DNA of 64,000 bases from Flavobacteriia bacterium (GTDB lineage Bacteria; Bacteroidota; Bacteroidia; Flavobacteriales; Flavobacteriaceae), in the NCBI GenBank assembly GCA_004293165.1, contig RDYL01000002.1:186001-250000 (forward strand), given 5' to 3'. Positions within the stretch are counted from its first letter, which is position 1, and the number at the start of each line of letters is the position of its first letter. Positions 1 through 9,939 of this stretch are shown piece by piece. The translations under genes were made by a program, and so were the position numbers. The notes below the pieces were generated by a model. That model had not been told where the DNA came from. It did not search any database and saw nothing but the letters and a program-made list of their open reading frames with translations.

Positions 1-152
1 AAGTAAACGTTGAACAAAAAATAAAGTCAGCACCAAATGGTCAATATCAAATAGGTGTTTTAATAGGTTCATTTATACCCTTTATAGTCTTAGTGGGTAT
101 TGCTTATGCCTTATATTACAGAGCTAAAAAAAAAGATCAAAAATCTAAATAA
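1..152 (+). CDS. C-terminal end of an unknown membrane protein (partial)
   Basis: The reading frame is open from the window edge (first full codon at base 3) to a TAA at 150-152. About 49 residues are visible. A polar stretch is followed by one hydrophobic segment of roughly 20 residues (GVLIGSFIPFIVLVGIAYAL) and a Lys-rich tail (RAKKKDQKSK), which suggests a C-terminal membrane anchor with a cytoplasmic basic end. The stop lies 6 nt before queD, so the two genes are probably cotranscribed. The start is outside the window and I do not recognise the family. Confidence 0.6.
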   Translation, partial: VNVEQKIKSAPNGQYQIGVLIGSFIPFIVLVGIAYALYYRAKKKDQKSK

Positions 153-158
153 GAAATT

Positions 159-608
159 ATGTCAAACATAAGAATTACAAAGCAATTTAACTTTGAAACA
201 GGTCATGCGTTATACGGATATGATGGAAAATGCAAAAATGTTCATGGCCATAGTTACAAACTTTCAGTAACAGTAATTGGAAAACCAATAACTGACAAAA
301 CGAATGTTAAGTACGGGATGGTAATTGATTTTGGTGACTTAAAGAAAATTGTAAAAGAACAAATTGTAGATGTATTCGATCATGCCACAGTTTTTAATAA
401 AAATACTCCTCATATTGAACTAGCACATGAATTAAAATCAAGAGGGCATGATGTTATATTGGTTGACTACCAACCAACAAGTGAAAATATGGTTATAGAT
501 TTTTCAAATAAAATTAAAAACCTTTTACCAGAAAATATTAATTTACATTCCCTTCGATTACAAGAGACCGAAACATCCTTTGCAGAATGGTATGCTTCAG
601 ACAATTAA
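159..608 (+). CDS. queD: 6-carboxytetrahydropterin synthase (QueD/PTPS family)
   Basis: 149 residues, the usual length for QueD. The enzyme converts dihydroneopterin triphosphate to 6-carboxytetrahydropterin in queuosine/7-deazaguanine synthesis. The zinc triad is visible as His16 (FETGHAL) and His29/His31 (NVHGHSY), with the catalytic Cys25 just before. The VIDFGDLK motif and the FDHATV His (about residue 75) follow, and the C-terminal QETETSFAEWY carries the substrate-binding Glu. The family also includes eukaryotic-type PTPS; the short CxxxHGH spacing favours QueD. It follows the upstream membrane gene by 6 nt and is followed by a strong hairpin. Confidence 0.92.
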   Translation: MSNIRITKQFNFETGHALYGYDGKCKNVHGHSYKLSVTVIGKPITDKTNVKYGMVIDFGDLKKIVKEQIVDVFDHATVFNKNTPHIELAHELKSRGHDVILVDYQPTSENMVIDFSNKIKNLLPENINLHSLRLQETETSFAEWYASDN

Positions 609-615
609 ACATAAA

Positions 616-640
616 AAAAGTCCTCAAATTGAGGACTTTT
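616..640. terminator. Bidirectional terminator between queD and the OmpA-like gene
   Basis: A 10-bp perfect stem, AAAAGTCCTC (616-625) with GAGGACTTTT (631-640), closes a 5-nt loop. A-rich and T-rich flanks on either side let it serve both converging genes, queD and the OmpA-family gene ending at 659. Confidence 0.85.
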
Positions 641-658
641 CTTTTAAATATCTATTAG

Positions 659-2524
659 TTACTTCTTAACAATTAAGAATTCACTTCTTCTGTTTTGTGC
701 GTGTTCTTCTTCTGTACATGATTTACAAGCTACTTTTGGTTCACTTTCTCCAAATCCTTGTCCTGAGATTCTTTCTTTTGCAATGCCTTTACTAATTAAG
801 TATTGTACTGTTGCTTTCGCTCTTCGCTCTGATAAATTCATATTGTACTTATCACTTCCTCGGCTGTCGGTGTGCGATTTGGCAAAGATGACCATATTTG
901 GATATTCATTCATTACCATTACCAACTTATTCAACTCTGCTGCTCCATCTGCTGTTATATTGCTTTTGTTGTACTCAAAGTATATTGGCTGTAATATCAC
1001 TTCTTTCTCTGTAATGATTGGCATAATTGGAGTCAATAAGGCTTCTACAACAACTTGATTATTCTCTGCTTTTGCTACTTCAAATACTCCACTCTCATAT
1101 CCTTGCTTTGAAACTTGTGCACTGTAAGCTGTATTACATAATACACCACTTAATGTTTCTCCATTAGAAGTTGTTGTTTGATTTGTAATTGTTGTTTGTT
1201 TTTCATCCACTAACATAACTGTAGCGCCTTCAATAACATTACCTGTTTTAGCATCTTTTACTCTAACTAATGCTTGTACATTACAAACTGGATCTGCTTT
1301 AAAGATATCGTCGTTACCGTCTCTATTACTCGAAAAGAAACCTACTTTCTTTGTCGTATTATAGGTGAATGCAAAGTCGTCTTTTGATGTGTTTACTGGT
1401 TCTCCTACATTGATTGCTTCTGTACCTTTGTTTAAATCCATCTTAAAGACGTCCAATCCACCAAAACCTGTTTTTCCGTTGGAAGAGAAAAACAAAATAT
1501 TGTCTTCGGTTATAAATGGAAAACTCTCATTGGCTTCCGTATTTATTTTTGCACCTAAGTTTTCTGGTGTGCCATATTCGTCTCCGTTTACAGATACTTT
1601 CCAGATGTCCTCACCTCCAAAACCGCCAGTCATATTTGATGAAAAGTATAAGGTTTTTCCATCTTTGCTAATGCTTGGATTTCTTACATCATACGCTTTA
1701 TTGTTAAATGGTAATGGTTTACCGTTTGTCCAATTGTCTCCTTGTTTTGTTGCTTTATATAGATATATCTTACCAAACTTAGCATTCTTTGGTTTGTCTT
1801 TTGTAAACTCCTTTTCATTAAAGCTCTCGCTGCCATAATACATTGTTGCACCATCGTTTGTGATACTCACTGGTCCATCGTGCCATTTGGTATTGATGTT
1901 ATCTACCGCTACTGCATCGCTTATAGTACCATTTGCATTATACGTAGCTCTGTAGATATCCAAATAAGGCTCTTCGTTCCATCCGCTAGTTTTTCTCGAA
2001 GTATTTCGTGAACTTGAAAAATATACATTGTTATCATTGGTAAGTACAGCTCCAAAGTCTGTTTTATCACTACTTACATCTGATTTGGCAATATCATATA
2101 ATTTGGTTTGTCCTTGTAGTTCTGGCAGATAATTTGGCTTACTTACAAATGCTTTAGCTCTTTGGTCATTAGGTGCCAATTGTGCAAACTGTTGCATTTG
2201 TTGATCAGCTTCCTTGAAGTTTCCTTCGGCTTTTAGCATTTGAGCGTATTTGTAATAAGTTTCCGCATCTTGCTTCTGTTCTACTACTTTAGCATACCAT
2301 TTTACTGCTTCTTTGGTATTGAATACATTGTAATAACTCTCTGCTAATTGTTTGTAAACATAGTTATCGGCTTTACTGCCTTCTGCTAGTTTTAAATATT
2401 CTTTTGCAGCATCAACATATTCATATCTATTGAATAACTTATCTGCTGTTTTGGTATATTGGTTTTGTGCACTAAGCATTCCACTTACCATCACAAAACT
2501 TAATGTTACATATAATTTTCTCAT
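659..2524 (-). CDS. OmpA-family outer-membrane protein with TPR and PD40 propeller (PorE-like)
   Basis: 621 residues. Order: signal peptide (about 1-19, ending SAQ), TPR-like helices (about 20-130), a PD40/WD40-type beta-propeller (about 150-420, with repeated 'S.DG..LYFSS' strands), a carboxypeptidase-regulatory-like domain (about 420-500) and a C-terminal OmpA peptidoglycan-binding domain (about 510-621; SHTDSRGS, NLSERRA, GFGESEP). This is the domain order known for PorE of type IX secretion. It is the third gene of an operon behind the adhesin and a PorP/SprF homologue, 20 nt after the latter. I infer a periplasmic, peptidoglycan-anchored partner in adhesin export or attachment. Many flavobacteria have several paralogues, so this need not be the core PorE. 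Confidence 0.85.
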   Translation of the reverse strand: MRKLYVTLSFVMVSGMLSAQNQYTKTADKLFNRYEYVDAAKEYLKLAEGSKADNYVYKQLAESYYNVFNTKEAVKWYAKVVEQKQDAETYYKYAQMLKAEGNFKEADQQMQQFAQLAPNDQRAKAFVSKPNYLPELQGQTKLYDIAKSDVSSDKTDFGAVLTNDNNVYFSSSRNTSRKTSGWNEEPYLDIYRATYNANGTISDAVAVDNINTKWHDGPVSITNDGATMYYGSESFNEKEFTKDKPKNAKFGKIYLYKATKQGDNWTNGKPLPFNNKAYDVRNPSISKDGKTLYFSSNMTGGFGGEDIWKVSVNGDEYGTPENLGAKINTEANESFPFITEDNILFFSSNGKTGFGGLDVFKMDLNKGTEAINVGEPVNTSKDDFAFTYNTTKKVGFFSSNRDGNDDIFKADPVCNVQALVRVKDAKTGNVIEGATVMLVDEKQTTITNQTTTSNGETLSGVLCNTAYSAQVSKQGYESGVFEVAKAENNQVVVEALLTPIMPIITEKEVILQPIYFEYNKSNITADGAAELNKLVMVMNEYPNMVIFAKSHTDSRGSDKYNMNLSERRAKATVQYLISKGIAKERISGQGFGESEPKVACKSCTEEEHAQNRRSEFLIVKK

Positions 2525-2544
2525 TGTACTTTGGTCGCTTTAGG

Positions 2545-3477
2545 TTAGAAGAATCTTGGTGAACTTGATACTTTCTTTGGAAAATTCAAATCAAACAACA
2601 ATATTAACTCGTGAGAAGATGGCGTTGTTACTTTCAAATCCGAAACGATATGATCATATGCGTAACCTATCTTAATTGATGGCGTTACTGCATAATTTAT
2701 CATCGCTCCAAAACTATCTTCTAAACGATACGTTCCTCCTACCTCAAATTTCTGATTGAATAAAAAATTAGCCGATAAATCTAAAGATGTTGGTGCTCCA
2801 AAAGCCGATTTCATCATAAAAAATGGCTTGAACTTAACCGTATCATTAATATCAAAAACATACCCTCCTGTTAAAAAGTAATGCGATGTCTCTGAACCAA
2901 ATTCTAACTCCTCACCTGTTCGTTGGATATCCAAATGTTTTGACTTTAACATATTAGGAACTGATAATCCTAAATAATACTTGTTCGTATAATAGAAAAA
3001 TCCTGAACCTAAATTAAAATAGGTGTTGCTTATATCTTCACTAAAAGCTGGATCACTAGGCTGTGGTAACGTATGATTTATATCACTATACAACCCTACA
3101 TTATGAAACGTTAATCCCACTTTTAATCCAAAGGCTAACTTGTGATCGCCTCCTAAATTTAATGTGTACGAAAAATCTCCATAGACATTGTTCTCCTCAA
3201 CGGGTCCAATCTTGTCTGATATAAAACTAAGACCCATACCAACATTCTTTCCAACTGGAGCATGACCGAAAAATGTCCCCGTAGTAGGTGCATCCTCTAT
3301 CTCAATCCACTGCTTTCGGTATAATAACCCCATCGATAAATTATCCTTACTTCCCGCATAAGCCGGATTCATAACACTCATATTATACATGTATTGTGTA
3401 TAATGTGGGTCTTGTTGTGCTTGTAAGTCTACTATAGTAGAAAATACAACTAAAGCTACTAAATATAGTTTCTTCAT
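2545..3477 (-). CDS. PorP/SprF family type IX secretion membrane protein
   Basis: 310 residues: signal peptide (about 1-20, ending LQAQ), then the family opening QQDPHYTQYMYN.. and NPAYAGS, then alternating beta-strands to the C-terminus, as expected of an outer-membrane barrel. In F. johnsoniae SprF is needed for surface localisation of the gliding adhesin SprB and is encoded right behind it. The same arrangement is seen here: 45 nt behind a giant adhesin with a CHU_C-type C-terminus. I infer that this protein is the dedicated partner that places that adhesin on the cell surface. Confidence 0.92.
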   Translation of the reverse strand: MKKLYLVALVVFSTIVDLQAQQDPHYTQYMYNMSVMNPAYAGSKDNLSMGLLYRKQWIEIEDAPTTGTFFGHAPVGKNVGMGLSFISDKIGPVEENNVYGDFSYTLNLGGDHKLAFGLKVGLTFHNVGLYSDINHTLPQPSDPAFSEDISNTYFNLGSGFFYYTNKYYLGLSVPNMLKSKHLDIQRTGEELEFGSETSHYFLTGGYVFDINDTVKFKPFFMMKSAFGAPTSLDLSANFLFNQKFEVGGTYRLEDSFGAMINYAVTPSIKIGYAYDHIVSDLKVTTPSSHELILLFDLNFPKKVSSSPRFF

Positions 3478-3522
3478 TATTCTTATTTTTTATGGCTGCT
3501 ACCAAAGTAACAGCCTTTTTTA

Positions 3523-6500
3523 TTATTGCTGTCTATTAATATATACCCAACCTGTTTTAGCAGGTAAACCATTAAATTCAATTACATAATAGTATGTACC
3601 ATCTGGTAATTCATTTCCGCTATCAGACTGTCCATACCATTCATTAGAATAATTTGATTTACTATAAACTTTAGTACCATATCTGTTAAATATCTCAACT
3701 TTGCTAACATCATAACCAGATAAATCCCATATATCATTATCTCCATCGTTATTAGGAGAAATACCATTTGGAATTAAACAAAATATATTGTTAATTGTTA
3801 CAAAATCGCTTGTCATACAACCATTTAAAGTAACTTGAATTTCGTAAGTATCAGAACTTGTAACAACTATAGTAGAAGTTGAGCCTAATAAATCACCATT
3901 ACTATTAAACCATTGATATGTTGCATTTAAAGTTTCTGATACATTTAATTCATAATTCACTCCATTACATCCATGAGTAATTGATACAGAAGGCGATACT
4001 AATTGTGCACCATTGCTAAAACTTGCTGATGCTAATGAAGTACATCCACCATTAGTTGCTGTTACTGTATAACTTGTTCCAACTGTCATGCCAGATATTA
4101 CGCCTGCCGCTCCTACTGTTGGACCTACCGGTATAAATATGTATGTATTTGATGCACTATAATTTGTTATAGTTGAACTTCCATCTGATGAACAACTAGC
4201 TGCAACCGATACAATATTTGGTATTGCAGGTGTTGGTAATTGTGCGGCATTGCTAAAACTTGCTGATGCAATTGAAGTACAACTACCATTTGTTGCTGTC
4301 ACCGTGTAACTTGTTCCAACTGTCATACCTGATATTACGCCTGCCGCCCCTACATTTGGTCCAGCTGGTATAAATGTATAGGTATTAGAAGCGCTATAAT
4401 TTGATATAGTTGAACTTCCTGCAGCAGAACAACTAGCTGCAACCGATGTGATAGATGGTACTGCTGGTGTTGGTAATTGTGCAGCATTACTAAAACTTGC
4501 TGATGCTACTGAAGTACATCCGCCATTTGTTGCTGTTACTGTATAACTTGTACCAACTGTCATGCCTGATATTAAACCTGTTGCTCCTACTGTTGGGCCT
4601 ACTGGTAAAAATGTATAGGCGCTAGATGCGTTATAATTTGATATAGTTGAACTTCCATCTGACGAACAATCTGCAGTAATTGATGCGATTGTTGGTGTTG
4701 ATGGTGGTGGTAATTGTGCAGCATTACTAAAACTCGCTGATGCTAATGAAGTACATCCACTATTAGTTGCTGTTACCGTATAACTTGTTCCAACTGTCAT
4801 GCCAGATATTATCCCTGCAACTCCTACTGTCGGACCTGCTGGTGTAAATGCATAGGTATTAGATGCACTATAATTGGATATAATTGAACTTCCATCTGAT
4901 AAACAATCTGCAGCAATTGATGTGATTGTTGGCGTTTCAGTTGGCAGCGGTAAATTAATTGTGAATGTCAATGGACTAGAAGAACAACCTGTCATTAAAT
5001 CTAATGCAACTAAGGAGTATGTTCCTGGAGCCACATTACTAAAATTAACACTAGATTGAGTTGAAGATGTAACACCATTACTTAATGTATACTCATAATT
5101 TGAAACATATAGAGTATAAATTCCAACATTAGAATAATCAGGTAAATTAGGTGCAGTATTTGTCCAATCGATTACTTGCCAATCAGCAGGATTCCAAGTC
5201 ATAGTTGGTAGTACTGCATTAGTATTTCTTCTATAATTGTATCCAACTCCACCTGCTGGGGTAAAAACAACACCATTTACTCCCCAAATATCAACTTCAA
5301 CATCAGTACTAGTTGTTAAAACAATACTATCATTGTTATTAACCCCAGCACAAGTAGTAAAAGTTAAGTCAGGAACAATACCCCCTTGATTAGGGCTATT
5401 ACTTAATTTAACAACAACTACATCATTGTTAGCCAAAATACCACTTAATAATAAATTACAAGCAGGGGCTCCAGTTGTAGAAGTATAAATTTTCAATCTA
5501 TAGTTTGCTAAATCTATTGGAGCACCTGTTCCGTTATAAATTTCAACATAAGTTAAAGAACCTGATTGAGCATCAGTTATCTCAGAAATGAATAAATTCG
5601 TTGGAATATTCAACTGATTATTAACAGGAGAAGTAACTGTGAATGCAGCTGTTTGATTTGAACAAACAGGGTTCTGAGTTATGTTTATAACTGGAACCGG
5701 AATAGAAGTTACAACAACTGTTCCTGTTTGACCATTGATAACATTACTACAAATCCCTAAATTTACACCCGTTAATGTTACTGTAACATTTGAAGTTGGT
5801 AAGTTCATCGATAATGTAACAGTTCCTAATGCACCAATAGTAATTGTTTCTGGTACACCACCATTTACATTGTAAGAAACTAAAGCATTAGGTGTCCCTG
5901 TAATAATGAATTCAGCATTACCTACTCCAAGACAAATATTAGTATCTACTACTGATAAAGTAGCCGTTGGTAAAGCATTTACTAAAACAGATGATGAATT
6001 ACTAACAGGTATTGAACATGAAGTATTAAAAATATTAATTAATTGCATCACAACGTTTCCTGCAGCTGGTGTATTAATAGTGACTGTTGCCAATCCACTT
6101 GTATTTAATGTAGTTGTTTGAGGAACTCCTCCATTTATTGTATAAGTTACATTAAAATTTGGAGAACCTTCAATTGTAAATACAGCATTCGCTCCAACAC
6201 AAATTTCAGTATTTGAAGTAACTTGAGTAATTGAAGGAGAGAAATTTGTAATGACAACTGGAGTTGGAACTAAAATAGTACAACCATTAATTAGGAAGCT
6301 GAAATTAGCATACGTTCCCGTATTTAAACCTGATAAAATGATTTGACCATTTGAATTAGCAATATAATTTATTGGGCCAACAACAACTGAATTATCAGTA
6401 TATGTAACTGAATAAGTTGTTCCAGGAACAAATCCAGAGACTGTTATTGTTCCATTAGAGCTACCACATTGTTCATTTGTAGACGTAAAAATTGGCGATG

Positions 6501-9500
6501 CTTGAATTGTAAAATTCGCAATATAATTTACACCACCATTATTGACTAAAATTGTATCATCACAATCTGTAGTACTATTATTATCTCCAGTTAAATCAAA
6601 ATATAATTCAACTACATAATTTCCTGGAGCTAATAAAGTTAAATCTAATGGCGATTCTGAATCACCTAATACTTCTTGCCATTTCTGATCTCCTGCATTA
6701 CAAGTTCCTCCTGATGCAAAATTTCCTGCAACACAATTATCAAAAAATGGTAAATTTAAAATTGTAAAAGGACCTGGAGCAGTACTTGCTTGATAAATTC
6801 TATAATTTAATCTCGCACTACAAACATTTGAAGTAGGTGTTTTAAAAGATTTTAATTCAGCACCTCTAAGGATAAGATTCCCTGAGTTTTGAACATATGT
6901 TCCTAAATTACTATTTGGGAATATATTTCCACTAGCACCTATTAAATCTGTACCTACACCCGTTACATTATAGAAAGCTCCATCGGTAGCAGTGTTTGTA
7001 CAGTTTTCAACCCATACTGCTGTTGCAAATGAATTAAAAGTACATGTCGCTATTATTTCAACATTCATTTCGAAAGTTGGTGAACATGGGAAAGTAGCAA
7101 CTGTAGGAGTAAACACATATAAAAATGTTCCTGCAGTAGCGGTACTAATTTGCGTAACTGGATTTCCAGCTAAAGCCCATTGTCCTGTAACTCCGTTTAA
7201 TGATGTAGTACTCAATGGAATATTTGCAGCACCTAAACAGATTGCACCAGGAGTAGAAAAAGTTGGTACAATTGTATCATTAAGTGTAACAACAATTTCA
7301 TCATCTATAGTATTAATTCCACATGTAATTCTACATTTATATGTTCCTGATTGATATACCGTCAAAGTGCTTAGTGTTTCTCCAGGAATTAAAACACCAT
7401 TAAAGAACCATTGATAAGCATCAGCAGTTGTATTAGTAGAAACTATTTGATAAGAATCAGCACAAAGTACTTGATTTGTACCTATGTTATTAGTACAAAC
7501 AATATCACAATTCGTAGAACCAGCTCCAGTTCCGTTTAAATTTGTTTGCGTAAATGTAACTGTACCTGGTTGATTACTAAAGTTTGTAATTAACACAATA
7601 TAAATATCATTAAGTTGAGCGTTATTGATAGTGAAATTTTCAACAGAAACAAAAGAATAACTACAAGACGCTATATTATTTGGTATAGTAGTATTTCCGT
7701 CAGGAAAATCATGCAAATCATTACATGATGCAGCAAATTCAGCTGGAGTAAAAGGTCCCCAAATAATATAATCTACATCTATGCCATTACCTGTTGCATT
7801 ATTAGTTTGTGAAATTTGGAAATTTAAATTTCCAGTCTGACTTACTTGCATGAAATACCATGATGGATTTGGAGAAGTACTTAAACAACCTATTGAACCA
7901 TAACTTGGAACACCTACTGAATTCGTGTAAACTAAACCAGTTTCTCCACAAAATGCAGATGCGTCAGAACAATCTACTGGAGTACCAACACACATAGTGA
8001 AAGTAGTATTTTGACCAGCAGTTCCTGTAAAAGTATATACTCTAATATAATAGGTTTGACCTGGAGTTAAATTTGTAGCTATACTACTATTATTATCACT
8101 ACAGTACAATTGCGTTAACGCCCCACATGAACCAGAATATACAACATGATACAAATCTGTTGTGCTTCCTGCAACGTTTACAAGCGTAATATTATGTGTT
8201 CCTTCCGTAGCCGTAAATTGAAACCAAACATCATCATCGTCATTTCCAGCACATCCATTAGGATTAGGAGAAGGTGTTGCTCCTAAAACAGTACCTGTAA
8301 CAGAATTAATACAAGCCGTTCCAATATTCACGGGAACATTTATTGCTGCTGCACATTCGTCATTTGAAATTAAAGTTGCAAAATTTTTAGGGCCTGCCCA
8401 AATACTTGAATCTGTTAGACTACATATAGCTCTAACATATACTTCAAAAGAAGTTGCAGATGGATATCCTGAAAAACTATATGATGGAGTACCTACTGTT
8501 GCAGTTGGTGTTGCTCCAATTGGCGGATATCCAGTTCCGGCAGGCTGAATAATAACTTCCCATTGTGTAGCACCTGCATTATCTGTCCATGTAACAGTTC
8601 CTGAATCAATTGTTATACCACTTACAACAATATTAGTAGGGGCTGGACAAGTTGGTGGTGTACATGAAGCTGGACCAGTATATAAAACTGTTCCTCTTGT
8701 ACCAGTATTGAAAGGCTTATTATAAATTTGAACACCTAAAGGATCAATAATTGAAACACCTACTTCTCCTGGAAAAGTTCCTCCAGTATTCCAAAACAAT
8801 TCAAAAGGTTGGTTACTACATAATGCTACCGTTACATTTACAGGACCTGCACCTGCAGTAAAAGTTCCTCCTATAGTTGCTATTGTTTGACCAAATTGTC
8901 TAATTGTCATTGTATTTCCATTCCAACCATCACCAAAGTCATCTGTCATTCTAAAAATAAAATCACATCGTTGAGAAGCTGCACACAATCCTGTGGTAAA
9001 AGTTCCTGATTCAGATAAAGGGCTTATATTGTCTTGACCACAAATAGCTCTTACATAAAAATCATAAGATGTAGCAGCAGTAAGACCAGTTAAGGTATAA
9101 GAATTATTTGTAGTAATCCCTGTAACAATTGTACCAGCACCTGTTCCAGGAGTAAAACCAACTGCCCCATATTCAACTTCCCATTGAGAGGCACCTGTTG
9201 GGTTGCTCCAACTTAAATTAACAGAAGTATCACCTATAGCTGAAACTAATAAATTAGCTGGCTGTAGACATTGTCTATCAACTTTAACCTTATCTAATAT
9301 CCAACGATCTCCTAACCCACCTGTAACTTCATGAACAAAAGCAATATGCACATTTTGATTGGCATAGGCATCTAACAAAACGAAAAATTGTTGAAATCCT
9401 GTTTCGTTAATTTGTAACTCTGTGTACGTTGCTAAAGTAGTTGTAAATGAAGCGATATTCTGATCAGTAGTTGACAATAATACTTTATAAACACTACCTT

Positions 9501-9813
9501 GTTCTCCACCAGAAACTGATCGAGCAAAAAATCGCACTTGTCCATTTGCCGGCACTGTAACTTGCGGTGTAATCAACCAATCTTGTGCAAGACCAGGGAT
9601 ACTCCCTTCACGTGTTGACATAGCTGAGGCTACGCCAATAGTCCATTGATTAGGAAGTATTGTATTTCTACCCCATGATTGAACAGTTCCAATGCCGTTA
9701 TCTGTTACCACCCAACCAGTAGGGGGAAAAGTCGCACTTTCAAATTCTTCGGACAATTGTCCAAAGGCAAAAAAAGTAAAAAACGACATGAAAAAAAGTA
9801 ATAATTTTTTCAT
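3523..9813 (-). CDS. Giant T9SS-exported surface adhesin with gliding-motility-type C-terminal domain
   Basis: 2096 residues. Domains in order: signal peptide (1-18); a cleaved-adhesin/choice-of-anchor-J-like domain (about 20-180; FESATFPPTGW, W.L.TP); fibronectin type III domains (about 185-270 and 390-475); a long region of Cys-containing beta-sandwich repeats and Ig-like segments (about 480-1390); a lamin-tail-like domain (about 1400-1540; SLTYVEIYNGTG.PIDLANYRL); four 79-residue tandem repeats (1627-1942); an Ig-like segment; and a CHU_C/type-B sorting domain (about 2010-2096; ISPNNDGDNDIWDL, VEIFNRYGTKVY). The last domain predicts T9SS export; such proteins depend on a PorP/SprF partner, and one follows at 45 nt. 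Probable role: cell-surface adhesion or gliding; the ligand is unknown. Confidence 0.9.
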   Translation of the reverse strand: MKKLLLFFMSFFTFFAFGQLSEEFESATFPPTGWVVTDNGIGTVQSWGRNTILPNQWTIGVASAMSTREGSIPGLAQDWLITPQVTVPANGQVRFFARSVSGGEQGSVYKVLLSTTDQNIASFTTTLATYTELQINETGFQQFFVLLDAYANQNVHIAFVHEVTGGLGDRWILDKVKVDRQCLQPANLLVSAIGDTSVNLSWSNPTGASQWEVEYGAVGFTPGTGAGTIVTGITTNNSYTLTGLTAATSYDFYVRAICGQDNISPLSESGTFTTGLCAASQRCDFIFRMTDDFGDGWNGNTMTIRQFGQTIATIGGTFTAGAGPVNVTVALCSNQPFELFWNTGGTFPGEVGVSIIDPLGVQIYNKPFNTGTRGTVLYTGPASCTPPTCPAPTNIVVSGITIDSGTVTWTDNAGATQWEVIIQPAGTGYPPIGATPTATVGTPSYSFSGYPSATSFEVYVRAICSLTDSSIWAGPKNFATLISNDECAAAINVPVNIGTACINSVTGTVLGATPSPNPNGCAGNDDDDVWFQFTATEGTHNITLVNVAGSTTDLYHVVYSGSCGALTQLYCSDNNSSIATNLTPGQTYYIRVYTFTGTAGQNTTFTMCVGTPVDCSDASAFCGETGLVYTNSVGVPSYGSIGCLSTSPNPSWYFMQVSQTGNLNFQISQTNNATGNGIDVDYIIWGPFTPAEFAASCNDLHDFPDGNTTIPNNIASCSYSFVSVENFTINNAQLNDIYIVLITNFSNQPGTVTFTQTNLNGTGAGSTNCDIVCTNNIGTNQVLCADSYQIVSTNTTADAYQWFFNGVLIPGETLSTLTVYQSGTYKCRITCGINTIDDEIVVTLNDTIVPTFSTPGAICLGAANIPLSTTSLNGVTGQWALAGNPVTQISTATAGTFLYVFTPTVATFPCSPTFEMNVEIIATCTFNSFATAVWVENCTNTATDGAFYNVTGVGTDLIGASGNIFPNSNLGTYVQNSGNLILRGAELKSFKTPTSNVCSARLNYRIYQASTAPGPFTILNLPFFDNCVAGNFASGGTCNAGDQKWQEVLGDSESPLDLTLLAPGNYVVELYFDLTGDNNSTTDCDDTILVNNGGVNYIANFTIQASPIFTSTNEQCGSSNGTITVSGFVPGTTYSVTYTDNSVVVGPINYIANSNGQIILSGLNTGTYANFSFLINGCTILVPTPVVITNFSPSITQVTSNTEICVGANAVFTIEGSPNFNVTYTINGGVPQTTTLNTSGLATVTINTPAAGNVVMQLINIFNTSCSIPVSNSSSVLVNALPTATLSVVDTNICLGVGNAEFIITGTPNALVSYNVNGGVPETITIGALGTVTLSMNLPTSNVTVTLTGVNLGICSNVINGQTGTVVVTSIPVPVINITQNPVCSNQTAAFTVTSPVNNQLNIPTNLFISEITDAQSGSLTYVEIYNGTGAPIDLANYRLKIYTSTTGAPACNLLLSGILANNDVVVVKLSNSPNQGGIVPDLTFTTCAGVNNNDSIVLTTSTDVEVDIWGVNGVVFTPAGGVGYNYRRNTNAVLPTMTWNPADWQVIDWTNTAPNLPDYSNVGIYTLYVSNYEYTLSNGVTSSTQSSVNFSNVAPGTYSLVALDLMTGCSSSPLTFTINLPLPTETPTITSIAADCLSDGSSIISNYSASNTYAFTPAGPTVGVAGIISGMTVGTSYTVTATNSGCTSLASASFSNAAQLPPPSTPTIASITADCSSDGSSTISNYNASSAYTFLPVGPTVGATGLISGMTVGTSYTVTATNGGCTSVASASFSNAAQLPTPAVPSITSVAASCSAAGSSTISNYSASNTYTFIPAGPNVGAAGVISGMTVGTSYTVTATNGSCTSIASASFSNAAQLPTPAIPNIVSVAASCSSDGSSTITNYSASNTYIFIPVGPTVGAAGVISGMTVGTSYTVTATNGGCTSLASASFSNGAQLVSPSVSITHGCNGVNYELNVSETLNATYQWFNSNGDLLGSTSTIVVTSSDTYEIQVTLNGCMTSDFVTINNIFCLIPNGISPNNDGDNDIWDLSGYDVSKVEIFNRYGTKVYSKSNYSNEWYGQSDSGNELPDGTYYYVIEFNGLPAKTGWVYINRQQ
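3988..4935 (-). repeat. Four in-frame tandem repeats of 237 bp (79 residues) in the adhesin
   Basis: Equivalent landmarks (the codons for FSNAAQL) recur at 4014, 4251, 4488 and 4725, exactly 237 bp apart. Each unit runs from TPTI.S..A.C through SNYSAS.TY and GP.VG to SGMTVGTSYTVTATN and ASASFSN. Units are highly alike at DNA level, so copy number could change by recombination or be miscounted in assembly. Confidence 0.95.
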
Positions 9814-9846
9814 TGTTATTTTATAGTTATGGTTTGATTAATTATC

Positions 9847-9854
9847 CAAAGTTA
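9847..9854 (-). promoter_or_regulatory. Predicted -7 element of the adhesin operon
   Basis: The plus strand reads CAAAGTTA, i.e. TAACTTTG on the minus strand, an exact TAnnTTTG match 34 nt before the adhesin start. No clear TTG -33 element is present. Confidence 0.6.
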
Positions 9855-9880
9855 CATAATAAATTAACCTAAAAACTTAA

Positions 9881-9920
9881 TATCGATAAAATGCATTTTT
9901 TATCGATAAAATGCATTTTT
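9881..9920. repeat. Perfect 20-bp tandem duplication with nested palindromes, candidate operator
   Basis: The 20-mer TATCGATAAAATGCATTTTT occurs twice in direct succession. Each copy holds two palindromes, TATCGATA and AAAATGCATTTT. The pair sits between the predicted -7 elements of the divergent adhesin operon (9847-9854) and lpxH (9940-9947), covering the upstream zone of both, as a regulator binding site would. Confidence 0.7.
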
Positions 9921-9939
9921 TACCATTATATAATTTATG

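Noticed and set aside
3988-4935. CRISPR-like periodic repeat
   Set aside because: The period is 237 bp, in frame, without spacers; it is a protein repeat.
6992-7354. 120-residue plus-strand frame inside the adhesin gene
   Set aside because: Antisense shadow of the adhesin, whose protein is continuous through this region with clear domains.
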